A program made the translations under genes and the position numbers. The notes beneath the pieces are model-generated. The model was not told the DNA's origin. It ran no database searches and was given only the letters and a program-made list of their open reading frames with translations. Positions 1-6,332 of a stretch of 9,099 nt of DNA are shown here, piece by piece. Source of the stretch: Hyphomicrobiales bacterium (GTDB lineage: Bacteria > Pseudomonadota > Alphaproteobacteria > Rhizobiales > Afifellaceae); NCBI GenBank assembly GCA_013812985.1, contig JACCSN010000756.1, positions 1-9,099 on the forward strand. The letters are read 5' to 3'. Position 1 is the stretch's first letter, and each line of letters opens with the position of its first letter.

Positions 1-70
1 CATCCACCCCGGCAATCCACTTCGCCCGCCGCCCAAGGGTCGCGCCAGCCGCGCTGGACCTTACGTTCAA
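1..70 (-). CDS. Possible N-terminus of a minus-strand gene leaving the left edge
   Basis: On the minus strand a near-perfect Shine-Dalgarno GGAGGTGA (positions 79 to 72) lies 4 nt before a TTG at 70-68. An open frame of 23 codons then runs to the window edge, reading MNVRSSAAGATLGRR and then AKWIAGVD. No family can be recognised from so little. The evidence is only the strong ribosome site and the lack of a stop in a short stretch, and the start would be a TTG with slightly tight spacing. It could equally be chance. If real, it would be transcribed in the same direction as the dehydrogenase at 250-1320, about 180 nt downstream of that gene's stop. Confidence 0.3.
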   Translation of the reverse strand, partial: MNVRSSAAGATLGRRAKWIAGVD

Positions 71-249
71 GTCACCTCCAGCGGAGCTGCGGCATCGCAG
101 GATCAGGGCACCATGTCTGGCAAATCCCTCTGCCACCGCATGTTGGGGACAGGCCAATCAGGGCGTCAATGGAGGGCGGCGGTGACCCGCAGATGAAGAA
201 ACCTTCCCGCGGCCGGACCTTCTCGGAGCGAGCGAGGCCGCACCCTGCC
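71..249. other. Non-coding stretch downstream of the dehydrogenase
   Basis: I see no convincing gene here. A minus-strand frame crosses it but is arginine- and proline-rich, overlaps the end of the dehydrogenase and has no recognisable domain. Two weak hairpins can be drawn: CTGCG-GCAT-CGCAG at 87-100, and TGGCA/TGCCA at 118-122/131-135 with an 8-nt loop. Neither is followed by a T tract on the minus strand, so neither can be called a terminator with any confidence. Confidence 0.4.
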
Positions 250-1320
250 TCAACTTCGCGAGCTGGGTGCGGCGGTCCTCTCCGGCGGTGCTGACGCGGC
301 ATCGGCCGTCCGAAACTGGGGATTGGCAACGGACCGGGCGTCGGGGTCCTTGCCCTGGAGTATGTCTATGATGTGCCTGGCGGCCTGGACGCCCATGTTG
401 AGAACGGCGCCGGCACTGGCGCCGGCAATGTGCGGCGTGACGATGACGTTGGGCAAGGTCCAGAGCGGGTTGTCGGCGGCCGGCGGCTCCGTCTCGAAGG
501 TGTCCAGCGCGGCGCCGGCGATCCTGCCCTCGCGCAAAGCCGCTTCAAGGGCCGCTTCGTCGACGAGCCCGCCGCGCGCGGCATTCACCAGGAAAGCGGT
601 CGGCTTCATGCGCCGCAATTCTTCCGCGCCGATCATGTGGCGCGTGGCGGGGGTCAGCGGACAATGCAAGCTCACGACGTCGGCTTCCGCCAGGAGCAGG
701 CCCAGATCGTCCAGGCGCGTCGCACCGGCGGCATCGACGCCGGACGGGAAGAAGGGATCGAACACCAGAACCCGCATGCCGAGCGCACCGCCCAGTGCCG
801 CGACGCGCTGGCCGATCGCGCCGAAACCGATGATTCCGAGGACCGAGCCTGCGACGTCCCGTCCGCGATAGCCGGACTTCGGCCAGTTTCCGGCCTTGAC
901 GGTGCTGTCCAGCGCGAACAGCTCCTTCAGGAGCGCGAGGGTCAAGGCCAGCGTGTGCTCAGCCACGGCCTGGGCGTTGGCGACGAGCGTGCGCATGACC
1001 GGTATCCCCCGCTCGCTGGCGGCCGCGAGGTCGATGTTGTCGACGCCGGAGCCGTGCTTCGCGATGACACGCAACCGCGGCGAGGCTCCGATCATTTCCG
1101 CCGTCAACCGCCCCGTGCGGTGGATGATCCCGTCCACCTGCTGGGTCGCTGCGAGCCGCGCGACCTCGTCCGGACCTGAATAGGGAGCGGCGTGATGCAG
1201 GCGGATTGCGTGTTCTTCCAGAAGCGCCGTCGCTTCGGGCGCGAGGGCGCCGCCGGTAACAAGGACGGTAGCTCTTCCCTCCAGATTCAAGGCGCTGCCA
1301 ACGCCGTCGTTCGCCGACAT
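250..1320 (-). CDS. D-isomer-specific 2-hydroxyacid dehydrogenase (SerA/SlcC-like)
   Basis: A cytosolic NAD-dependent oxidoreductase of 356 residues that should interconvert a 2-hydroxy acid and its 2-oxo acid. The Rossmann motif GFGAIG is at residues 165-170. An Asp (D188) ends the next beta strand, which suggests NAD rather than NADP. The family's catalytic triad is visible: R249 in NAARGG, E278 in DTFETEP and H297 in TPHIAG. There is no C-terminal ACT domain, so it is shorter than long phosphoglycerate dehydrogenases. The last 25 or so residues are a low-complexity Ala/Pro/Ser tail. I chose the ATG at 1320 because GGAG sits 9 nt upstream; an in-frame TTG at 1344 would add 8 residues but looks weaker. 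It is transcribed away from the IclR-led operon and probably shares its control region. By family, phosphoglycerate, hydroxypyruvate/glyoxylate or (S)-sulfolactate dehydrogenase are all possible; the substrate is unknown. Confidence 0.93.
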   Translation of the reverse strand: MSANDGVGSALNLEGRATVLVTGGALAPEATALLEEHAIRLHHAAPYSGPDEVARLAATQQVDGIIHRTGRLTAEMIGASPRLRVIAKHGSGVDNIDLAAASERGIPVMRTLVANAQAVAEHTLALTLALLKELFALDSTVKAGNWPKSGYRGRDVAGSVLGIIGFGAIGQRVAALGGALGMRVLVFDPFFPSGVDAAGATRLDDLGLLLAEADVVSLHCPLTPATRHMIGAEELRRMKPTAFLVNAARGGLVDEAALEAALREGRIAGAALDTFETEPPAADNPLWTLPNVIVTPHIAGASAGAVLNMGVQAARHIIDILQGKDPDARSVANPQFRTADAASAPPERTAAPSSRS

Positions 1321-1329
1321 TTGTGCAGG

Positions 1330-1333
1330 CTCC
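1330..1333 (-). promoter_or_regulatory. Ribosome binding site deciding the dehydrogenase start
   Basis: GGAG on the minus strand, 9 nt before the ATG at 1320. The alternative TTG at 1344 lies upstream of this site and has no comparable purine-rich site of its own in front, so the ATG is preferred. Confidence 0.6.
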
Positions 1334-1410
1334 ACGCTGTTCAACTGTAAAGAACCGCCGCTCCTGGACAGGCTTGGAAAAGGCCGGCTTCAGGACGGCT
1401 CCGAAGGGCT

Positions 1411-1439
1411 TTGACATGAGCATAGAGGGTTCGTATTGT
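1411..1439 (+). promoter_or_regulatory. Promoter of the iclR-tctCBA operon
   Basis: A perfect -35 hexamer TTGACA (1411-1416) is followed after exactly 17 nt by TATTGT (1434-1439), which matches the -10 consensus at four of six positions. Transcription would begin near 1446. That places the in-frame ATG at 1450 almost on the transcript's first bases and favours the ATG at 1483 as the real iclR start. On the opposite strand the same bases give TACAAT (complement of 1435-1440), a good -10 without a clear -35, so a divergent promoter for the dehydrogenase could overlap here. Confidence 0.65.
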
Positions 1440-1466
1440 ATAGGGCAAAATGGGGTTTCATACAGT
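1435..1466. promoter_or_regulatory. Imperfect inverted repeat, candidate IclR operator
   Basis: ATTGTAT (1435-1441) and ATACAGT (1460-1466) form an inverted repeat matching at six of seven positions, separated by 18 nt; centre-to-centre the half-sites are 25 nt apart. The left arm covers the -10 element and the right arm lies just past the predicted transcription start, so a protein bound to both would block the promoter. IclR-family regulators commonly bind palindromes near their own promoters, and the adjoining gene encodes one. The assignment is inference from position and symmetry. Confidence 0.45.
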
Positions 1467-1475
1467 GAGACGCTT

Positions 1476-1480
1476 GGAGG
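1476..1480 (+). promoter_or_regulatory. GGAGG preceding the preferred iclR start
   Basis: GGAGG ends only 2 nt before the ATG at 1483, closer than ideal. The rival ATG at 1450 has only AGGG (1442-1445) in front and lies about 4 nt from the predicted transcription start. Neither start is perfect; I prefer 1483 because of the promoter position. Confidence 0.45.
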
Positions 1481-1482
1481 AG

Positions 1483-2319
1483 ATGCTGAAGTCGAATTCG
1501 GCTGTGCCAAAGGTGCGGGGCCGAGACGGCGTCATTGCCGTGGACCGAGCCCTGTCGCTGCTTGACGCCTACAAGGAAGGCGACCGGGCGCTGAGCCTGG
1601 TCGAGCTGTCACGGCGCACGGCGCTGGATAAGGCAACCATATTGCGGCTGGCCAAATCCCTGGCGAAGGCCGGTCATCTCATGCGCAACGAGGACACCAC
1701 CTGGCGGCTCGGCCCCAAGCTGGCGCAGCTTGGAACGATGTATCAGGCGACCTTCCGGGTCCGCGACCTCGTCGAGCCCGCGCTGGCCCGGCTGAGCCGC
1801 GATACCGGCGAGAGCGCTTCGCTTCATATCCGCGAGCAGGACCACCGTATGTGCCTGTTCCGCGTGGACTCGCCGCAGGCCATCCGCCATCACACCCGCA
1901 TTGGGGACATGCTGCCGCTCCATCGGGGCGCGCCCGGCCACGTGCTCCTGGCCTTTGCCGGCGAGCCGGGCGAATTCTACGAGGCGATAAGGCGACGCCT
2001 CTACCACGTCACCTTCGGCGAGCGCGATCCGCAGGTCGCAAGCGTTTCCTGCCCGGTCTTCCAGTCCGACGAGAAAATCTTCGGATCGATCTCCGTGGCG
2101 GGCCCGGTCGTCCGGTTCGACCACCAGGCCGTCCGGAGCCATCTGGCGAACGTCAGGTCGATCGCCGCAGATCTTTCAATGCAGCTCGGGGGTGGTGAAG
2201 CCTATCGCCGGATGGCGTCTTTCGGCGACGAAGAACCGTTTTCAGCAGCGCCGGCGTCAACGCCAAAATTGAAAGCGCCGGCGCAATCCAGGGAGGAAAC
2301 GAATGTCGCAGCCCTTTAA
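1483..2319 (+). CDS. IclR-family transcriptional regulator
   Basis: A DNA-binding regulator of 278 residues from the preferred ATG at 1483 (289 from the ATG at 1450). The N-terminal winged helix-turn-helix is clear: a helix around VDRALSLLDAY, then LSLVELSRRTALDKATILRL as the helix-turn-helix core, and the wing ending at TWRLGPKL. The C-terminal ligand-sensing domain carries the typical stretch with VSCPVFQ and GSISVAGP. The tail beyond that domain (Ala/Pro/Lys-rich) is unremarkable and its last codons overlap the start of tctC by 17 nt, so regulator and transporter are surely on one transcript. It is the first gene of the operon and faces the divergent dehydrogenase across an inverted repeat, which fits autoregulation and control of both directions. 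The effector is unknown; an uptake substrate or the 2-oxo acid intermediate is likely. Confidence 0.93.
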   Translation: MLKSNSAVPKVRGRDGVIAVDRALSLLDAYKEGDRALSLVELSRRTALDKATILRLAKSLAKAGHLMRNEDTTWRLGPKLAQLGTMYQATFRVRDLVEPALARLSRDTGESASLHIREQDHRMCLFRVDSPQAIRHHTRIGDMLPLHRGAPGHVLLAFAGEPGEFYEAIRRRLYHVTFGERDPQVASVSCPVFQSDEKIFGSISVAGPVVRFDHQAVRSHLANVRSIAADLSMQLGGGEAYRRMASFGDEEPFSAAPASTPKLKAPAQSREETNVAAL

Positions 2320-3256
2320 GATTGCAAGTCTGGCGCTTCTGGCCATCGCCGGCGCCCCGCAGGCCGCTCTCGCGGAATGGCCGAACGACCAGCCGATCGA
2401 GCTCATCGTGGCCTACAACCCCGGCGGAGGCACCGACGTGATGTTTCGGACCATGGAGCGTTTCCTGGAGGAAGCGCTAGGCGCCGAGATCGCGATCCTC
2501 AACAAGCCGGGCGCGGGCGGCGAGATCGCCTACACGGCGCTCACCCAGGCCGAGCCGGACGGCTACACGATATCGAGCCTGAATACGCCAAGCTTCCTGA
2601 CGACGCGCCTGGACCGGGAACTGACCTACAACCCGGCCGACATCTGTCCCGTCGCGCGTATGGTCGAGGATCCGAGCGCCTTGATGGTCCAGGCCGATTC
2701 CGAGTTCCAGAACCTCACCGATCTCGTCGAACACGCCAAGCAGAATCCAGGCGCCGTGTCGGTCGGCACGACCGGCGTCGGATCCGACGAGCACCTGACG
2801 CTCATCCAGCTCGAGCAGCAAGGCGGCATCGATCTGACCGCGATTCCGTTCGGGGGATCGGCCGAAACAAGGACAGCGCTGCTCGGCGGCCACGTCACTT
2901 CGATCGGGATCAATATCGGCGAGTATCTCGGCAACGACAGCACCGGCGTGCGGCTGGTCGCGCAGCTTTCCGACGAGCGGTCCGCGCTGATGCCCGATCT
3001 GCCGACGGCGAAAGAGCAGGGTTTTGATCTGGTGATGAGTTCGGAACGCGGCGTCGGGGTCCGGTGCGACGTTCCCGAGGCGATCAGGACGCGCCTGGCC
3101 GAGGCGGTCAAGCAGGTGCTCGACAATCCCGAATTCCAGGCGCAGGCCGAGAAGCTCAAGCTGCCGATCGCTTACCTCACCAGTGAGGAATGGACACAGC
3201 AGATGCCGGTTCGGCTCGATCGGTTCAAGGCAATCTGGGACCTCGTCGAAAAATAA
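2303..3256 (+). CDS. tctC-like: TctC/Bug-type periplasmic binding protein of a tripartite tricarboxylate transporter
   Basis: A 317-residue periplasmic solute receptor. Residues 1-24 form a signal peptide (K6, a hydrophobic core, then AALA) with probable cleavage before E25. The mature protein starts with the family hallmarks: IELIVAYNPGGGTD, whose loop binds a carboxylate of the ligand, then NKPGAGGEIAYTAL and EPDGYTI. The second-lobe region with GTTGVGSDEHL and IPFGGSAETRTALLGGHV also fits the family. Length is normal. A strong GGGAGG (2291-2296) lies 6 nt before the ATG, and the start overlaps the 3' end of iclR by 17 nt. Family members bind citrate, other di- and tricarboxylates, aromatic acids or sulfonated hydroxy acids, and the sequence alone does not tell which. 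Two cysteines occur in the mature chain (ADICP and VRCDVP); whether they pair is unknown. Confidence 0.94.
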   Translation: MSQPFKIASLALLAIAGAPQAALAEWPNDQPIELIVAYNPGGGTDVMFRTMERFLEEALGAEIAILNKPGAGGEIAYTALTQAEPDGYTISSLNTPSFLTTRLDRELTYNPADICPVARMVEDPSALMVQADSEFQNLTDLVEHAKQNPGAVSVGTTGVGSDEHLTLIQLEQQGGIDLTAIPFGGSAETRTALLGGHVTSIGINIGEYLGNDSTGVRLVAQLSDERSALMPDLPTAKEQGFDLVMSSERGVGVRCDVPEAIRTRLAEAVKQVLDNPEFQAQAEKLKLPIAYLTSEEWTQQMPVRLDRFKAIWDLVEK

Positions 3257-3720
3257 TGCCGCAAGCACCCAAGGACAGGCCGGCGGGGAGCCGTCCTGAT
3301 CTCCTTGCCGGCGCCATCTTCGTCGCGGTGGGATCGCTTGGCCTCTGGGCCGGGCGCGCCCTCCCGATGGGGATAACCTCGTCCATGGGGCCGGGCTATC
3401 TGCCTTTCGCCGTGTCGTCGTTCATCGTCGCGATCGGGCTCGCTGTCATGGCCGTGAGTTTCGTTCACGAACGGGAGGCCCTCAGGGCTATCCGCCTGCG
3501 GCCGGTCGTCACCATCGTCGCCGCGATCGTCGGCTTCGCTTACCTGGCGGAATATCTCGGCTTCATCATTGCTGCTGTCTGGCTGGTCGGGATCGCCAGT
3601 CTCGCCGACCGTGACTCGCGGCGGCTGGAAGTGCTCCTTTCAATCGTCGGCCTGACACTGTTCAGCATCGCCGTCTTCATTTTCGGACTCGGCGTTCAGA
3701 TCAGGCTCTGGCCGTCCTGA
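3256..3720 (+). CDS. tctB-like: TctB-like small membrane subunit of the tripartite tricarboxylate transporter
   Basis: A 154-residue inner-membrane protein with about four hydrophobic segments (roughly residues 15-35, 48-70, 82-115 as one long or two short spans, and 125-150), the usual size and shape of TctB subunits. The motif SSMGPGYLPF after the first span is typical of the family. I place the start at the ATG at 3256, which shares bases with the tctC stop (TAATG), rather than at an in-frame ATG at 3190 that would lie inside tctC. Translation is probably coupled to tctC, since no strong ribosome site is seen. It ends in a TGATG overlap with tctA. TctB sequences are poorly conserved, so context supports the call as much as sequence does. 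Confidence 0.9.
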   Translation: MPQAPKDRPAGSRPDLLAGAIFVAVGSLGLWAGRALPMGITSSMGPGYLPFAVSSFIVAIGLAVMAVSFVHEREALRAIRLRPVVTIVAAIVGFAYLAEYLGFIIAAVWLVGIASLADRDSRRLEVLLSIVGLTLFSIAVFIFGLGVQIRLWPS

Positions 3721-5228
3721 TGGAATTCGTCGACTCCCTTTGGCTCGGATTCGCCACGGCGGTCTCGCCGACCAACCTGCTCTTCTGCCTGCTCGGCGCG
3801 CTCCTTGGAACACTGATCGGCGTCCTGCCGGGCATCAGCCCCACCACGACGATTGCGGTGCTGCTGCCGATCACCTTCTATCTGCCGCCGCTTGCCGGCA
3901 TCATCATGCTCGCCGGAATCTACTACGGCGCGCAATATGGCGGGTCGACAACAGCCATCCTGCTCAATCTTCCCGGCGAAGCGTCGTCCGTCGTTACCGC
4001 GCTGGACGGCCACGTCATGGCCCAGCAGGGGCGCGCCGGATCGGCGCTCGCGGTGGCGGCGCTCGGGTCGTTTTTCGCCGGCACGGTTGCCACGTTCTGG
4101 TTGGCCATTGCCGGCCCGACCTTGTCCAGCTTCGCTCTGGCCTTCGGTCCGGCGGAATACGTCTCCTTGATGGGTTTCGGACTCTTGGCCGCGACGATCC
4201 TGGCGCACGGATCGATGATCAAGGCCATCGCGATGATCGCGATCGGCCTGCTCCTCGGCATGGTCGGCACGGACCTGACAAGCGGCGCCCAGCGGCTGAC
4301 GTTCGGCGCCGTCGAGCTGTTCGATGGCCTTGAATTCATCGTCATCGCCATCGGTCTCTTCGCCTTCGCTGAAATCGCCGAGAACCTGGAGAACCCGGAA
4401 AACCGCGGCGCGCTCGTCAGCAAGTTCAGCAGCCTTTGGCCGACGCGCGAAGACTTCCGCCGCTCCTGGGGCGCGGTTTTGCGCGGCACGGCCGTCGGCA
4501 CTTTTCTGGGGATCCTGCCGGGCGGCGGGGCGACGCTGAGCTCCTTTAGCGCCTATTCGCTGGAGAAGAAGCTATCCCGCCACCCGGAGGAATTCGGCCG
4601 CGGCGCGGTGGAAGGCGTCGCCGCGCCCGAAGCGGCCAACAATGCCGGCGCGCAATCCGCCTTCATTCCGCTCCTCACCCTCGGCATCCCGTCGAACAAC
4701 CTCATGGCGATGATGCTCGGCGCCTTCATCATCCATGGGATCACCCCCGGACCCAGCATCATCAACAACCAGCCGGAGATTTTCTGGGGCCTGGTGGCGA
4801 GCATGTGGCTCGGAAACGCCATGCTCCTCGTCATCAATCTGCCGCTCATCGGCATCTGGGTGCGGGTCCTCAAGGTCCCGTACCGGCTCCTCTATCCAGC
4901 TATCCTCCTCTTCTGCTGCATCGGCCTCTACAGCATCAACAACCGCATCCTCGACGTGGTTCTGGCCGCCGGCTTCGGGCTGTTCGGCTACATCGCCCGA
5001 AAGGCCAACTGTGAGCCCGGACCGTTGCTGCTCGGCTTCGTGCTCGGCCCTCTTCTGGAGACCAATCTCCGCCGGACCCTGTTGCTGTCGCAGGGCGACT
5101 TTTCGGTTTTCCTGGAGCGGCCGATCAGCCTCGGTTTTCTTATCGCAACCGCGCTGCTCCTCGTCGTGATGATCGTTCCGGCGGTCCGCCGCACGCGCAA
5201 GATCGCCTTCCAGGAGGAAGAAGTTTAG
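3720..5228 (+). CDS. tctA-like: TctA-like large membrane subunit of the tripartite tricarboxylate transporter
   Basis: A 502-residue inner-membrane transport subunit with about a dozen hydrophobic segments. The family's two related conserved regions are both intact: LPGISPTTT at 36-44 followed by IYYGAQYGGSTTAILLNLPG (67-86) in the first half, and GTFLGILPGGG at 260-270 followed by EGVAAPEAANNAGAQSAFIP and LTLGIPSNN in the second half. TctA is thought to form the ion-coupled translocation path, receiving ligand from the TctC protein. The start overlaps the tctB stop (TGATG), so the two are translationally coupled. Length is normal and I see no frameshift. The last codons contain AGGAGGAAG, which serves as ribosome site for the next gene. 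Confidence 0.96.
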   Translation: MEFVDSLWLGFATAVSPTNLLFCLLGALLGTLIGVLPGISPTTTIAVLLPITFYLPPLAGIIMLAGIYYGAQYGGSTTAILLNLPGEASSVVTALDGHVMAQQGRAGSALAVAALGSFFAGTVATFWLAIAGPTLSSFALAFGPAEYVSLMGFGLLAATILAHGSMIKAIAMIAIGLLLGMVGTDLTSGAQRLTFGAVELFDGLEFIVIAIGLFAFAEIAENLENPENRGALVSKFSSLWPTREDFRRSWGAVLRGTAVGTFLGILPGGGATLSSFSAYSLEKKLSRHPEEFGRGAVEGVAAPEAANNAGAQSAFIPLLTLGIPSNNLMAMMLGAFIIHGITPGPSIINNQPEIFWGLVASMWLGNAMLLVINLPLIGIWVRVLKVPYRLLYPAILLFCCIGLYSINNRILDVVLAAGFGLFGYIARKANCEPGPLLLGFVLGPLLETNLRRTLLLSQGDFSVFLERPISLGFLIATALLLVVMIVPAVRRTRKIAFQEEEV

Positions 5229-5231
5229 GAC

Positions 5232-6308
5232 ATGACCAAACCGCTCGCGCCGACAAATCCGGCCACGCGAATGGCGGCCACCGAACTTCAGGCGCTTGCC
5301 GCCAGCGCCCTGGAGGCTGTCGGCATTCCCGGGGAGGATGCGCGTGCCGCGGCGGAGATACTCGTCTTCGCCGATCTGGTCGGAATCCATACGCACGGTC
5401 TGGCGCGGCTTTCGCCATACATCGCCCGCCTGCGGGACGGCGCGTTCAATCCCCGCCCGGCTATTCGCATCCGCCGCCGCGGTGCGACGGGAATCGTGGA
5501 CGGGGATAACGGGCTTGGGCCGGTCGTCGGCCGCGCCGGCATCCGGCTTGCCATCGAAATCGCCCGCGACAACGGCGTCGGCTACGTCGGCTGCCGCGAC
5601 AGCCAGCATTTTGGGGCTCTGGCGCCCTACATCATGACCGCCGCGGAATCCGGCATGGTCGTCGTGCTCGGCACGACCGCTTTCCCCACCATGGCGCCGT
5701 GGGGCGGCCGCGAGGTGAAGCTCGGCAACAACCCGCTTGGAATAGGGGCCCCTCGCCCCGGACGCTTCCCCTTTATCTTCGATATCGCGCTCAGCATCGT
5801 GGCGCGGGGAAAAATCCGCCAGGCGCATGAACGCGGCGAGGCCATTCCGCCAGGCTGGGCGCTCGATCGCGAAGGCGAGCCGACCACCGATCCCTTGGAA
5901 GCCTTAAAGGGCTTCGTCCTGCCGGTCGGCGGCCACAAGGGCTATGGGCTGGCGCTCCTGGTGGACATCCTTGCCGCTACGCTGATCGGCGGCATAGCCA
6001 GCCACGGCGTCCGCTCGCTGTTCCAGCAGAAGGACAAGCCGCAGAAAGTCGGGCACTTCTTCATCGCCATCGATCCCGAGCACACGATCGGCAAAGAGGC
6101 GTTCGACGCAGGCCTGGCGGAGCTGGAAGCCGCGATGCGGTCCACCGCGCCTTTCGATCCGAGCCGGCCGGTGATCCTGCCCGGCGACATCGAGGGCGCC
6201 CTCTATGCCGAACGGATGCGCGACGGGATCCCTCTCGATCCGCAATTGCTCGACCAGATCGAACGGCTGGCGCGCGGCGAGCGCGTGGCGGAAACGGCGG
6301 CATTCTAA
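5232..6308 (+). CDS. Ldh2-family malate/lactate-type dehydrogenase (ComC/YlbC-like)
   Basis: A 358-residue cytosolic NAD(P)-dependent 2-hydroxyacid dehydrogenase of the Ldh_2 family, a fold unrelated to the Rossmann-type dehydrogenase at 250-1320. Family motifs are in order: HTHGLARLSPY at 53-63 with the catalytic-type histidine H55 and R59, SQHFGALAPY (124-133), NNPLGIGAP (166-174), ARGKIRQAHERGEAIPPGWA (191-210) followed by TTDP, and GGHKGYGLALLVDILAATL (233-251). Members reduce or oxidise malate, lactate, ureidoglycolate, (R)-sulfolactate and similar compounds; the exact substrate cannot be read here. The gene begins 3 nt after tctA; AGGAGG at 5212-5217 lies 14 nt before the ATG, a long spacing, so coupling with tctA probably helps. 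Its place between the transporter and the RraA-like lyase suggests that it oxidises the imported hydroxy acid. Confidence 0.93.
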   Translation: MTKPLAPTNPATRMAATELQALAASALEAVGIPGEDARAAAEILVFADLVGIHTHGLARLSPYIARLRDGAFNPRPAIRIRRRGATGIVDGDNGLGPVVGRAGIRLAIEIARDNGVGYVGCRDSQHFGALAPYIMTAAESGMVVVLGTTAFPTMAPWGGREVKLGNNPLGIGAPRPGRFPFIFDIALSIVARGKIRQAHERGEAIPPGWALDREGEPTTDPLEALKGFVLPVGGHKGYGLALLVDILAATLIGGIASHGVRSLFQQKDKPQKVGHFFIAIDPEHTIGKEAFDAGLAELEAAMRSTAPFDPSRPVILPGDIEGALYAERMRDGIPLDPQLLDQIERLARGERVAETAAF

Positions 6309-6332
6309 TTTCAACCAGGAAGGTAGTCATCG

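Noticed and set aside
72..329. Minus-strand frame of 85 codons at the left
   Set aside because: It overlaps the end of the dehydrogenase out of frame, is Arg/Pro-rich and has no recognisable motif.
373..1179. Plus-strand open frame of 268 codons opposite the 2-hydroxyacid dehydrogenase
   Set aside because: The minus-strand reading has all catalytic residues of its family; the plus-strand frame is its shadow.
4572..5828. Minus-strand open frame of 418 codons
   Set aside because: It lies opposite tctA and the Ldh2 gene, whose families are certain. Its composition is rich in Arg, Asp, Glu and Gly, as expected for a shadow frame in GC-rich DNA.
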